Shown piece after piece: positions 8,771-17,279 of a stretch of 64,000 nt of DNA; the first letter of the stretch is position 1, and the number at the start of each line of letters is the position of its first letter. The stretch is taken from contig JAIOPV010000023.1 in NCBI GenBank assembly GCA_021413735.1, positions 1-64,000 on the forward strand, written 5' to 3'. The DNA is from Planctomycetota bacterium (GTDB lineage Bacteria; Planctomycetota; Planctomycetia; Gemmatales; Gemmataceae). The translations under genes and the position numbers were made by a program. The notes beneath the pieces are model-generated. The model saw only the letters and a list, made by a program, of their open reading frames with translations. It had not been told where the DNA came from and searched no databases.

Positions 8771-8781
8771 GACTCACTCCG

Positions 8782-10074
8782 TCACTTGCCGACGACGTAT
8801 GCGAAACGCTCCGTGAACTGGGCTGGCGTCATCTTCACCACGGCGGCCAGCTTCTCCAGCTTGTGCGAATCCTCGAAGTCAGCCTTCTCCAAGCGGATCA
8901 TGTAGCGGCGGGCCACTTCGTAGTTCTCGCCCGTCACTTCCACCAGTCGCGGGCGCATCTTCTTCGTCTTCGGGTCAATCATGTCCTGGAACGGACACGG
9001 AACCATCGAGCCGCCCACAAACGTGATGACCACGCCGTTCTTGTCGGCTGCTGGTGAGAGCAGGAACTTCACCGCACCGTAGCCAAGGTTACGCGTGTAT
9101 TCGGCGTCGAACGGAATCGGGTCGGCACAACGCAGTTCGTAGCCGAGATCCTTATCGACCATGTCGAACTTCAGGCCGACCGCCTTGAGCCGTTCCGCGA
9201 GCGTTGTGCGGATCATGCGACCAAACTCGATCTCGCCAAGACGCAGGTGCCCGAACGCGTCCAGTTCGATGGTGCCGAACTTGCCCGGGTTCTTCGTCAT
9301 GATCTCCTTCAACCGCTCCTCGCCGATCTCCTCCATCAGCCCTTCGGCCATCACGACCAGGCCGTAATCCTTGCCCTGCGCCGCCTTCCGCTTAATCATC
9401 GAACCCATGATGATGTCGCAGATCAGTTCCAGCGAAACATCGCGATCCGCGAACTCCTCGGCGATGATGGTGAGGGTTGCGGCGGATGCCTTGCCAATGC
9501 CGAGCGCCAGGTGACCGGCCGCTCGACCCATGCTGATGATGAGGTACCAGCGAGTTGTCGTCTTCGCGTCTTCGTGAATGTTGCGTGAAAGTTGCACGCC
9601 GTAGTGGCGGGCGGTCTCGAAGCCGAACGTCGGGATACCCGGAGGCAACGGCAGGTCGTTGTCGATGGTCTTCGGGACGTGCGCGACCTTGATCGCTCCC
9701 TTCGCGTTGGCGTACACCTGACTGCCGCTGAACGCCGTGTCGTCGCCGCCGATCGTGACGAGATACGTGATGCCCAGCTTCTTCAGGCTTTCGAGCACGT
9801 TCGCCATGTGGTTCGGATCCTTCGCCGGATTCGTCCGGCTGGTTCCGAGCATACTGCCGCCCTTTTGGTAGAACGGGGCGACATCGGGAATCGTGAGGTT
9901 GTGAACGTGCGTGATGTCGCCTTTGACGAGGTTCTTGAATCCGTCGCGGATTCCGATCACTTCCAAGCCTTGATTGATGGCCTCGATGGTGACTGAACTG
10001 ATAACGCCATTGATTCCCGGAGCTGGTCCGCCGCCGACCACGATACCGAGTTTACCGCGCGAAGATTCCGACAT
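8782..10074 (-). CDS. pfp: Diphosphate-dependent 6-phosphofructokinase
   Basis: A 430-aa phosphofructokinase of the PPi-dependent class, which phosphorylates fructose 6-phosphate reversibly. I chose ATG 10074 (MSESSRGKLGIVVGGGPAPG); the upstream in-frame ATG adds nine residues of unlikely sequence. Key motifs are GGDDT at 109-113, where Asp replaces the Gly of ATP enzymes (GGDGS) and favours pyrophosphate; PKTIDNDLPLP; MGRAAGHLALGIG; and the sugar-phosphate loop EGLMEEIGEE. The length exceeds bacterial ATP-PFKs (~320 aa), as expected for the group. It is probably followed by the SUKH-domain gene in the same direction. Assignment to the PPi type rests mainly on GGDD and PKTIDND. Confidence 0.88.
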   Translation of the reverse strand: MSESSRGKLGIVVGGGPAPGINGVISSVTIEAINQGLEVIGIRDGFKNLVKGDITHVHNLTIPDVAPFYQKGGSMLGTSRTNPAKDPNHMANVLESLKKLGITYLVTIGGDDTAFSGSQVYANAKGAIKVAHVPKTIDNDLPLPPGIPTFGFETARHYGVQLSRNIHEDAKTTTRWYLIISMGRAAGHLALGIGKASAATLTIIAEEFADRDVSLELICDIIMGSMIKRKAAQGKDYGLVVMAEGLMEEIGEERLKEIMTKNPGKFGTIELDAFGHLRLGEIEFGRMIRTTLAERLKAVGLKFDMVDKDLGYELRCADPIPFDAEYTRNLGYGAVKFLLSPAADKNGVVITFVGGSMVPCPFQDMIDPKTKKMRPRLVEVTGENYEVARRYMIRLEKADFEDSHKLEKLAAVVKMTPAQFTERFAYVVGK

Positions 10075-10189
10075 TGTGAATGCCCTTACAAAGAACGCCA
10101 ATTGCCCGGAGAGGGGGAGACGATTAGTGGCCGGGCCGACACCGTTAGGATTGGAATTGCCGACGCGGATTCAAGAGGCTGGCTATGTC

Positions 10190-10216
10190 GGTGACCCCGT
10201 TGGGGTCACCGCTAAA
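10190..10216. repeat. REP-like hairpin with GCTAAA tail
   Basis: A perfect 9-base stem (ggtgacccc / ggggtcacc) with a 3-base loop at 10190-10210 is followed directly by GCTAAA at 10211-10216. It lies between two minus-strand genes and has no T-run, so it is not a classical terminator. The core ccccgttgggg recurs at 36341-36351, and the GCTAAA tail recurs next to hairpins near 19985, 27757, 31940, 59066 and 59121. Confidence 0.75.
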
Positions 10217-10240
10217 CGCGGTTGAAACGTCACCTTGACT

Positions 10241-11569
10241 TCACTCCACCAGTTCAGAGATGGGTTCGCCGTCGTCGAGGAGTTGCATCGGACGGCCACC
10301 AAAGTCGAGCACCTTCTGCTTCCAGTCGATGCCCAGCGTGTGGTAGATCGTGCCAAGCACGTTCTGAGCGCCAAGAGCGCGAGTCTTCGGCCGTTCGCCG
10401 CGGCTGTCGGTTTGGCCGATCACCTGCCCGGTCTTCACGGCACCCGCGAACAACGCAAAACTCGCGTCCGGCCAGTGGTCGCGACCACGCAGCGAAATCT
10501 TCGGCGTGCGGCCGAACTCACCCCACACCACGACCAGCACTTCCTTGTCGAGACCGCGATCGTGCAGATCGCTCACCAGTGCGTGAATCGAGCGATCAAG
10601 CAACGGAAGCACCGTCTTCAGGCTGTGCCAGATGCTCACTCCACCGACCTGCTGAATGACGTTCCCGTGGTGATCCCATTGCCCCATTCGCAGCGTGACC
10701 ACCGGCACGCCCGCCTCGACCAATCGCCGAGCCAGCAGGAACTTCTCGCTGTCCCAGACCGAGTCGGACTTCGTGCCGACGTAGGTGTATTTGTCGTCGC
10801 GGGCACCGTACTTCGCCCGCACCTTCTCGGGCTCCTTCGACAGATCGAACGCCTCGCGTGCCTTCGACGAGGTGATCATGTCGAGGGCACGGGCGCTGAA
10901 AGCGTCCATGTCGGCAGCTTCTCGCTTGGTGTCGAGATCGCGGCGGAACGTGTCGAACTGACCGAGCAAGTCCTGGCGGGCCGTGAGCTTTGCAGGGGTC
11001 ACGCCCTGAATCAGACTGAGGTTTCGCACAGCGGAAGTGCCGACGAGTTGCAGCGGTCGGTGTGCGGCTCCGATGTATTGCGGGCTTTCGTAGCTCGTCG
11101 TGGTCGTGCCGTATTCGAGGCTGACGTATGACGGAAGCTTGGGATCGCCGTTACTGAACTTGCTCACGACTGACCCGAACGACGGTCGGCGAGCGGCTTT
11201 CGGGAACCCGGTGAACACCTCTTCGAGTTCGTGCTGCAACGGCTCCACGAACTGCAAACTGCGAACGAGCGCGAGTTTGTCCGCGATCTTCGTCTGAAGT
11301 GGCATGTGTTCGCAGATGTCGAAGCCTGGCACGTTCGTCTTGGTCGGCTTGAACTCGCCACGGTAATCGTCCGGAGCGTTGGGCTTCAGGTCGTACATAT
11401 CCATGTGCGACGGGCCACCCGCGAGACAAACCATGATGACCGCACGCGGCGAACGAGACGACCCCGACTCGGCTCGCAGACGCAGCAGATCGGGCAGCGT
11501 GAGGCCACCGAAACCGAGGGCACCGACACGGAGGAAGTCGCGGCGTGTTCCGTTTGAAAGTGTGAGCAC
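10241..11569 (-). CDS. DUF1501 twin-arginine-exported protein
   Basis: A 442-aa member of the DUF1501 family (sulfatase/alkaline-phosphatase-like fold), abundant in planctomycetes and usually paired with secreted DUF1553/DUF1549 cytochrome-type proteins. I chose GTG 11569 because GGAG lies eight bases upstream and a Tat signal starts there (TRRDFLRVGALGFGGLTLP). Metal-site-like motifs are CLAGGPSHMDMYDLKPNAP near the N-terminus, VWGEFGRTPKI and GRDHWPDASFALFAG towards the C-terminus. The substrate is unknown. No DUF1553 partner is adjacent, so it stands alone here. A shorter, broken paralog lies at 31964-32347. Confidence 0.9.
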   Translation of the reverse strand: MLTLSNGTRRDFLRVGALGFGGLTLPDLLRLRAESGSSRSPRAVIMVCLAGGPSHMDMYDLKPNAPDDYRGEFKPTKTNVPGFDICEHMPLQTKIADKLALVRSLQFVEPLQHELEEVFTGFPKAARRPSFGSVVSKFSNGDPKLPSYVSLEYGTTTTSYESPQYIGAAHRPLQLVGTSAVRNLSLIQGVTPAKLTARQDLLGQFDTFRRDLDTKREAADMDAFSARALDMITSSKAREAFDLSKEPEKVRAKYGARDDKYTYVGTKSDSVWDSEKFLLARRLVEAGVPVVTLRMGQWDHHGNVIQQVGGVSIWHSLKTVLPLLDRSIHALVSDLHDRGLDKEVLVVVWGEFGRTPKISLRGRDHWPDASFALFAGAVKTGQVIGQTDSRGERPKTRALGAQNVLGTIYHTLGIDWKQKVLDFGGRPMQLLDDGEPISELVE

Positions 11570-11663
11570 GACAGGAACTCCAACGCGAAGGGTGGGCTTT
11601 GGGGCAGACGCGTCGCAGCGAGGATGGGAAGAGTATACCACACTCGCGGTCGGCGGAAAGCAG

Positions 11664-12392
11664 CTAGCTGGCGGGGTCGATCACCGAACGCCATCGCCGG
11701 GGAACACCTTCCCACGCGGCAATATAGGTCTTCTCCAACGGCACCAACACATACCCATCCGGCACGAGATACAATGGCGAATCTGGTAGCACGTCGCCCA
11801 CGGCAACCGGTTCGACATACGCGGTGATTTGGTCGTTGCACTCGTAAGACGCGACCGTCAACGGCTTCTCGGTTTGCTCCGCATCCGACCCATACCAGAC
11901 AGTGTCCCAGATCGCCGCGTGAATGCCGTTCGGGTCGTGCTTGCCTGGTGGTTGCAGGTCGATGACGAGCAGGTGAATCTTGTTCTTCAGCAGATCCTTC
12001 ACTTTATCGAGGAACGAACGGATACCGTGTTTGTTCTTGTTGCCGGGCGACACGATCTCAATGACTGCGACGACTCGATCATCGGTCACATGGCGAACCG
12101 TAATGTGGCGTTGCTTTCGGGTGTAGAAAGTGTTGTCGGTCGTTTCGACGATTCGTGCTTTTGGCTTCGCAACAAGCAATCCTGTTCCGCCGCTTGATGG
12201 TGATTCGTCGGTGGACTTATCCGCGAGCGTCAGGATATCCGGCCCGACACCCGCCGCCTTCTGTTCCGACAAGGCGTAATATTCTGGCGGCAGGATGCCA
12301 TTGTTGAGTGTGTGCTTGATGACCTGAATCCAGTCGCCGTGGAAGTCGTGAAAGATGCCGGCTTCAACCTTCGACCAGTCGTGGATTGGCAT
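11664..12392 (-). CDS. DUF4058 family protein
   Basis: A 242-aa DUF4058 protein, a planctomycete- and cyanobacteria-enriched family of unknown function, possibly distantly nuclease-like. I chose ATG 12392 (MPIHDWSKVEAGIFHDFHGD), the usual family opening. GAGGAGG lies about nine bases upstream. Internal blocks include RHITVRHVTDDRVVAVIEIV followed by SPGNKNKH, then LLVIDLQPPGKHDPNGIH and a C-terminal YVLVPLEKTYIAAWEGVP. The ExV(S)PxNK-type segment resembles the Uma2/DUF4058 core. It is divergently transcribed from the PARG-like gene, 81 bases apart, so the two may share a control region. Confidence 0.85.
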   Translation of the reverse strand: MPIHDWSKVEAGIFHDFHGDWIQVIKHTLNNGILPPEYYALSEQKAAGVGPDILTLADKSTDESPSSGGTGLLVAKPKARIVETTDNTFYTRKQRHITVRHVTDDRVVAVIEIVSPGNKNKHGIRSFLDKVKDLLKNKIHLLVIDLQPPGKHDPNGIHAAIWDTVWYGSDAEQTEKPLTVASYECNDQITAYVEPVAVGDVLPDSPLYLVPDGYVLVPLEKTYIAAWEGVPRRWRSVIDPAS

Positions 12393-12473
12393 TGGGTCGT
12401 CCTCCTCTTGGCTGATTATACCCGAACCGCATTGCCGCCCGCAGTGTCTGTCACCCACCACACGGAGCCAGGC

Positions 12474-13298
12474 ATGTCCGGCATGTATCCCAGTCGTGCT
12501 CGGGCGGCCACAATCGCTCGCGAAACGCTCGATATCCTCACCGCAGGGCGGTACGAGAACCGTAGCGGCACCACCGTGCATGTGAAACACCTCGTCGAAT
12601 CGGCACGAGCAGGCACGGAGACGTACCCACCCGACGAGTCGTTGCCGCGATTCGTGCCGACCGAACGACCAACCGCCTTTCAGATCGTGAACGACACCAC
12701 GCTCGAAGCAGCAAGGCAACTCGTTGCCGATGGGTTCCGGCCAGTCGCGTTGAACTTCGCATCAGCCAGACATCCCGGCGGCGGCTTCCTTGGCGGGGCA
12801 CGCGCCCAGGAGGAATCGCTTTGTCGTGCGAGCGGCCTGTATCCGTGCATCAACAACAACGCGATGTATCGACACCACGCGACGCTCCCCGGCGGTTGGT
12901 ACTCGAACTACGCGATCTATTCGCCAGACGTGCCCGTCATCAAAGACGACACTGGCGAACTCCTCGAAGAGCCGTATCTGTGTGGATTCGTCACGTCGCC
13001 AGCCGTGAACGCGGGTGTCATCCGCGACAAAGATCGGGAACCGATTCACGACGAGATGCGGGATCGCGTCGAGAAAGTGCTGACGATCATGGCCGGTTAC
13101 GGACACGACGCGGCGGTTCTCGGTGCGTGGGGTTGCGGTGTCTTCAAGAACGATCCCGAGGTCGTGGCTCAGCTATTCTCGAAGGCGTTGCGAGGTCGGT
13201 TCAGCGGGGCGTTCGCGAAGGTCGTATTCGCAGTTCTCGATTCGTCGGAGGATCGGCACTTCATCGGGCCATTCGAGAGACGGTTCGGAGCCGCGTGA
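12474..13298 (+). CDS. TIGR02452 family PARG-like macrodomain protein
   Basis: A 274-aa protein of the TIGR02452 (microbial PARG-like) family, predicted to remove ADP-ribose from proteins or poly-ADP-ribose. I chose ATG 12474 because GGAG lies six bases upstream. The catalytic PARG signature GGGFLGGARAQEE is at residues 102-114, with the paired glutamates at 113-114. The macrodomain core continues with YSPDVPVIKDDTGELLEEPY, FVTSPAVNAG and the C-terminal GAWGCGVFKNDPEVVA. The length is normal. It stands divergent from a DUF4058 gene. No ADP-ribosyltransferase was recognised nearby. Confidence 0.9.
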   Translation: MSGMYPSRARAATIARETLDILTAGRYENRSGTTVHVKHLVESARAGTETYPPDESLPRFVPTERPTAFQIVNDTTLEAARQLVADGFRPVALNFASARHPGGGFLGGARAQEESLCRASGLYPCINNNAMYRHHATLPGGWYSNYAIYSPDVPVIKDDTGELLEEPYLCGFVTSPAVNAGVIRDKDREPIHDEMRDRVEKVLTIMAGYGHDAAVLGAWGCGVFKNDPEVVAQLFSKALRGRFSGAFAKVVFAVLDSSEDRHFIGPFERRFGAA

Positions 13299-13378
13299 AT
13301 CGTGTTCGGATTGCGTGCGAGCAACGGGTTTGTTTAGCATGTCGCCCTGATACCGATTCCGGCCACGGAGGGCAGGTC

Positions 13379-14719
13379 ATGCGACGGCTCATTTTACTTG
13401 CGGGGTTCGTGCTCAGTGCAGTCAGTGCGGCAGTCGTCGCCATCGCACAGACTCCAGTTTCGCCTCCCGCAGTTCCGGCCGTCGAAGCCGTTCCACCCGC
13501 AGCCCCTCGAACGCTGCCCGCAGTGCCGGCAACGGCCACTCCGGTAACTCCAACCGCCGCTCTGAACGAACCGGCGCTCGGTCAGTTTCAACCGCTCAAC
13601 GCATTCCCGCACCCGACTCAAAGCGCGGTCCGTGGGGTGTTGCTCGGATCAGGCTGGATGACCCGTCGGAATCAGCCGCAAGGGCGGTTCATGTTCGGTT
13701 TCATCCCGGCTCTCGGGCAGGTTCTTCCAGGCGATCACGACTTGAAGCAAGCTCGCGGAGCGCTCGGACTCGCACAGGCCGCCAAGTTCAGCGGCGACGA
13801 GAAAGAAGCCGCGATGGCCAGCCAGACTGCTCTGGCGTTGCTTGCCGCGACGAAACTCGACCCAGCCGATCCGAATTGCCGGGTGCCGGTGCATTCGTCG
13901 ATGCTGTGCAATCGCATCGGCTTCGCTGCCACAGTCGCACTCGCGATTTACGAACTGCCCAACGCCGATGCCCGGTTGGTTGCCGAGGCCGAGCGGCTCT
14001 GCGAGTTTCTCCACCGTCAATGCAAGACCGATGGTTCGGTGCAGTACACCGACAATGCGAGCGATGATTCCACGAAGGTCGATCCGGACGGCATGAACGA
14101 GTATCCCGGAATGGCATTGCACGCGATCATGGCAGGCAATCGCGTGAAGCCCGCTGCATGGAAGACGGATGTCGTGAAGAAGGCGCTCGAACATTACCGG
14201 GCTGCGTTCCGAACGAAGCCGCAACCGCTGATGGCGGCCACGCTGACGCCCGCGTTCGCCGAGTTGTACATGCAGACGAAGAACGCGGACGCTGCTGCTG
14301 CTGTGTACGAAATGAACGACTGGCTGTGCGGCCTTCAGATTTCCGGCAACGATCCGCGAACGCCGCAGTGGGCAGGTGCGTTCCGTGCTGTGGTCGATGG
14401 CCGCCAAACAGACGCGGCCCCCGGCACGGAAACAGGACTGTATGTGCAGAGCCTTTCATACGCGTGCACGCTCACGAGGCTTACTCCCGACCTCGACCGC
14501 AACCAGAAGTACAAGGTCGCGGTCACTGATGCAGTGCAGTTCCTCACGGGGATGCAGTACGTCGAAGCGAACACGCGGCACTTCGAGACGTCGTTCCGTG
14601 CGAACATGCTGATCGGCGGCTTTCACCTGTCGCCGAATGATGGCAACCTGCGAATCGACGCGACCGGCACCGCCGTGTCGGGACTGGTGCGGTTCTTGTC
14701 GTCGGGTGCGGAGAAGTAA
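13379..14719 (+). CDS. Secreted protein with Pro/Ala linker, alpha-toroid-like
   Basis: A 446-aa exported protein of unknown function. ATG 13379 follows GGAGGG and begins a signal peptide (MRRLILLAGFVLSAVSAAVV). A Pro/Ala/Thr-rich spacer covers roughly residues 25-60. The remaining ~370 residues are helical, with repeated motifs such as MALHAIMAG, ALEHYRAAFRTK and AAAVYEMNDWLCGLQIS, reminiscent of the alpha/alpha toroids of six-hairpin glycosidases and terpenoid-cyclase-like folds. I see no catalytic residues I can name. The gene ends just before a dispersed inverted repeat and precedes another secreted protein in the same direction. Confidence 0.75.
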   Translation: MRRLILLAGFVLSAVSAAVVAIAQTPVSPPAVPAVEAVPPAAPRTLPAVPATATPVTPTAALNEPALGQFQPLNAFPHPTQSAVRGVLLGSGWMTRRNQPQGRFMFGFIPALGQVLPGDHDLKQARGALGLAQAAKFSGDEKEAAMASQTALALLAATKLDPADPNCRVPVHSSMLCNRIGFAATVALAIYELPNADARLVAEAERLCEFLHRQCKTDGSVQYTDNASDDSTKVDPDGMNEYPGMALHAIMAGNRVKPAAWKTDVVKKALEHYRAAFRTKPQPLMAATLTPAFAELYMQTKNADAAAAVYEMNDWLCGLQISGNDPRTPQWAGAFRAVVDGRQTDAAPGTETGLYVQSLSYACTLTRLTPDLDRNQKYKVAVTDAVQFLTGMQYVEANTRHFETSFRANMLIGGFHLSPNDGNLRIDATGTAVSGLVRFLSSGAEK

Positions 14720-14721
14720 CC

Positions 14722-14788
14722 GAGCCACGGGGTTTATCCCCGTGGTCTTTTCATCACTTCAACACCACGGGGATAAACCCCGTGGCTC
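14722..14788. repeat. Perfect inverted repeat, 'ggtttatcccc' family copy 1
   Basis: Arms 14722-14746 and 14764-14788 are exactly complementary over 25 bases around an internal near-palindrome (cacgg ggtttatcccc gtgg). Related copies occur at 39508-39579 and 44666-44732. It lies between two co-directional genes. Confidence 0.9.
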
Positions 14789-14814
14789 GCCCAAATCACC
14801 ACGAGGAACACCCG

Positions 14815-15552
14815 ATGCGAGTGTTGTTGTGCGGATCGTTCCTCGCGCTCGGGTTCGCTTTCGCGACCGCGCAGGACAAGCCCGATGATCTCGTGAAAGC
14901 TGCCATCACGTCGGCGGGCGGCGCTGAAGCACTCAGCAAATACCCAGCAGGTCGCGTCGTCGGGAAAGGCGTCATGACCGTTGGCGGCAATGAAACTCCG
15001 TTTGTGTTTGAGCATGCATACCACGTCCCTGGCCGATTTCGGACGCAGATCAACTGTGAAGTGCAGGGGCAAAAATGGGAACTTCTGCAAGCAGTCGATG
15101 GAGCAGTTGCGAAGCAAAAGATCAACGGTCGCGTCGTTCCGATCACGGCTGCGGGTGTTCGCGAGCTGCAACTTGCGGTACTCTTAAATGAGATCGCGCA
15201 GTTGACGCCGCTCGTGGCCGACCGTCGATTCGTGCTGAAGCCAGACAAGCAGCTCAAGGGGCCGGACGCCTCGGGGTTGCTCGTGCAGGTGCGGGGGTAC
15301 CCTGAACTTCGGCTCGCGTTCGACAGAAGAACCGGGCACCTGGTCCGCATCGCTCACAAGAGCACCGACCCCGAGACGGGTAAGGAAACGGACCTGGAAA
15401 CGACGTTCTCGGACTTCAAGGAAGTATCGGGACTGGCGAAAGCAACGCGATCTGTGGTCACACGCGACGGCAGGAAAGTAGCCGAGCTTGTGATCGAGAA
15501 ATTCACCTTGCTGGAGAAGATCGACCCCACGGCGTTCACGCTCGGGGAATGA
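14815..15552 (+). CDS. Secreted hypothetical protein, LolA-like fold possible
   Basis: A 245-aa exported protein. I chose ATG 14815 because GAGGA lies seven bases upstream and a signal peptide starts there (MRVLLCGSFLALGFAFATAQ). An upstream in-frame ATG lies inside the dispersed repeat. The body is beta-rich with alternating strands (GKGVMTVGGNETPFVFEHAY, ELRLAFDRRTGHLVRIAH, TTFSDFKEVSGLAKATRS) and ends KIDPTAFTLGE. This pattern resembles the LolA/LppX-type outer-membrane lipoprotein-sorting fold that binds lipids. That is an inference from pattern only; no lipobox is present. Its stop is only 41 bases before the start of the pseudouridine synthase. Confidence 0.75.
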   Translation: MRVLLCGSFLALGFAFATAQDKPDDLVKAAITSAGGAEALSKYPAGRVVGKGVMTVGGNETPFVFEHAYHVPGRFRTQINCEVQGQKWELLQAVDGAVAKQKINGRVVPITAAGVRELQLAVLLNEIAQLTPLVADRRFVLKPDKQLKGPDASGLLVQVRGYPELRLAFDRRTGHLVRIAHKSTDPETGKETDLETTFSDFKEVSGLAKATRSVVTRDGRKVAELVIEKFTLLEKIDPTAFTLGE

Positions 15553-15593
15553 TCCATAAGCCGCTTGCGGCTTTGCAACATGAGACACCGTTC

Positions 15594-16682
15594 ATGCCGC
15601 CGATTCAGTTTGTCGTTGACCGTCGAGAACACAACAAAACGCTCGCGTTCGCACTCAAGAATCGCTACGGATTAAGCTGGTCGCAAGCGAAGCGACTGGT
15701 CGAGGGCCGACACGTCAAAGTGAGTGGGCAGGTCGAGCCGAACGTCACGCGAAAGCTTCAGCTTGGCAAGCGAATTGAACTCGCGTCGGGCACGATCGAA
15801 CTGAAGCCCGAAGACCGCAAGAAGCTTGCCGACAAAGCGAAGCGAAAAGCGGAAAAGAAGGCGGAGGGCGGAGGGCAGAAGGCGGAAAAGGCCAAGGCCA
15901 AAACCAAACCTGGGGTTTCTCCGCCCTCCGCCCTCCGCCCTCCGCCCTCCCAACGGTTGCCGGAATCCACCATCGTTTACCAAGACGAGTCGATTGTCGT
16001 GGCGAACAAGCCCGTCGGCCTCACGACGATGCGTCACAAGGACGAAGCTGAAGAGTTCGGCGAACGTGCCCTGAAGTTCCTGCCGAAGACGCTCGCGGAC
16101 ATGCTGCCAATTCTGCTCGGCACGCCGAACCGCCCCGTGATCGCCGTTCACCGCATCGACCGCGACACCAGTGGCCTGGTCGTGTTCGCTCGTACTCGTG
16201 ACGCAGCTGAACACCTCACGAAGCAGTTCCGCAAGCACACCGTCGAACGGCAATATCTCGCTCTCACTCGCGGCACGCCGCCTGCCAAGCGAATCGACTC
16301 CGTGTTCGTGCGAGATCGTGGCGACGGTCGTCGCGGCAGCACCACGAAGGCCGACGCCCCCGACGCAAAGCGAGCCATCACACACGTTCAGGTTCGGGAA
16401 TCGCTCGGCAACTTCGCGTTGGTGGAATGCCGTCTCGAAACGGGTCGCACGCATCAGGTTCGCATTCACCTGGGCGAAGCGGGCACGCCCCTCTGTGGCG
16501 AAACGGTCTACGATCGCCCGATCAACGGGAAGCCGTTGCCAGACGACAGCGGAGCGACGCGACCGATGCTGCACGCGGCGCGGCTGGGATTCGTTCACCC
16601 GGACAACGCCACGACGTTGAACTGGGAAGCCGCCCCGCCCGAAGACTTCGCGAAGCTGTTGGAGAGCATCCGGAAGCAATGA
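15594..16682 (+). CDS. RluA-family pseudouridine synthase with S4 domain
   Basis: A 362-aa RNA pseudouridine synthase that isomerises uridine in ribosomal or transfer RNA. An S4 RNA-binding domain (residues ~5-75, with GLSWSQAKRLVEGRHVKVSG) precedes the RluA catalytic domain. The active-site Asp is D189 in HRIDRDTSGLVVF, and the family block LETGRTHQVRIHL follows. An unusual Lys/Ala- and Pro-rich linker (~78-125) joins the domains. It is encoded by an inverted repeat of ggcggaggg units (15860-15951). I chose ATG 15594; an ATG at 15549 would overlap the previous stop but would read through a palindrome typical of intergenic DNA. Confidence 0.88.
   Translation: MPPIQFVVDRREHNKTLAFALKNRYGLSWSQAKRLVEGRHVKVSGQVEPNVTRKLQLGKRIELASGTIELKPEDRKKLADKAKRKAEKKAEGGGQKAEKAKAKTKPGVSPPSALRPPPSQRLPESTIVYQDESIVVANKPVGLTTMRHKDEAEEFGERALKFLPKTLADMLPILLGTPNRPVIAVHRIDRDTSGLVVFARTRDAAEHLTKQFRKHTVERQYLALTRGTPPAKRIDSVFVRDRGDGRRGSTTKADAPDAKRAITHVQVRESLGNFALVECRLETGRTHQVRIHLGEAGTPLCGETVYDRPINGKPLPDDSGATRPMLHAARLGFVHPDNATTLNWEAAPPEDFAKLLESIRKQ
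15860..15951. repeat. Inverted repeat inside the pseudouridine synthase gene
   Basis: ggcggagggcggagggc at 15860-15876 pairs exactly with gccctccgccctccgcc inside 15921-15951, where the ccgccct unit recurs four times. It encodes the linker between the S4 and catalytic domains without breaking the frame. It looks like one of the intergenic repeats that landed in a tolerant site. Confidence 0.85.
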
Positions 16683-17279
16683 TTTGCTGGGCGAACTCGA
16701 TCACCGGCAAGGCCGTCAACAATGCTTCACGCTCGGTCATGGTTGCATTCCCCACCAAACCAGATTGAGCAACCCCCTCTTTCTGTGATACACGCAATCG
16801 TCGAGATCGGACGAGGAAGCCAGTTACACCAGACGCGACGACTACCCCGTCGGAGCAACGATTCCGGTCATGTTTGATAGCCACAATGTCGGCAGCATCG
16901 CCGTCGCGGACGTGTTCGGATAGTTTCTTTCGGACGTGTGAAATGGTTCCGGACGTGGATTTGATTCTCGCGACAGCAGAATTGGTCGTAACCGATTCCA
17001 AGAAATTGCTTTACACACATTCTGATGTAGTTTCTTCCGGACGATCGAGATGGTTCCGGCTCTGAAACGATTGGTTCCGGACCTGAAACGGTTGGTTCCG
17101 GACATGGGGTGGGGAAGTAGGCCGGAATCAATTTGCAGCGCACATCACGCTTGACTCTCCACAAACGTTGACTCCAGAAACCGGTGCCACACCCTCATTC
17201 GGTTGATCTAGATTCCGCTATCATGCGTTGTTATGCCTCCGCCGCTTGGATTCTTCCAATCGAGCGAGGCGTGCGAACA
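16683..17279. other. Non-coding gap with degenerate short repeats
   Basis: About 600 bases without a convincing gene. Several weak minus-strand frames exist but have no recognised domain. The segments at 16921-16961 and 17031-17060 share the words tagtttctt.cggac and atggttccgg. This suggests an older duplication around the tandem repeat at 17052-17109. The thyX promoter must lie near the right edge. Confidence 0.5.
17052..17109. repeat. 21-bp tandem repeat
   Basis: Two complete 21-base units (17052-17072 and 17073-17093; ggttccgg..ctgaaacg.tt) and a partial third (17094-17109) lie upstream of thyX. Looser copies of the ggttccgga word occur at about 16944. Function unknown; possibly a protein-binding array or slippage product. 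Confidence 0.75.

Noticed and set aside
10190-10210. Rho-independent terminator for the DUF1501 gene
   Set aside because: The hairpin has no T-run on either strand and matches the GCTAAA-tailed repeat group instead.
16522-17001. 159-codon minus-strand frame after the pseudouridine synthase
   Set aside because: It overlaps the end of a certain gene and has only weak coding character; it could contain a decayed gene fragment but I cannot support it.
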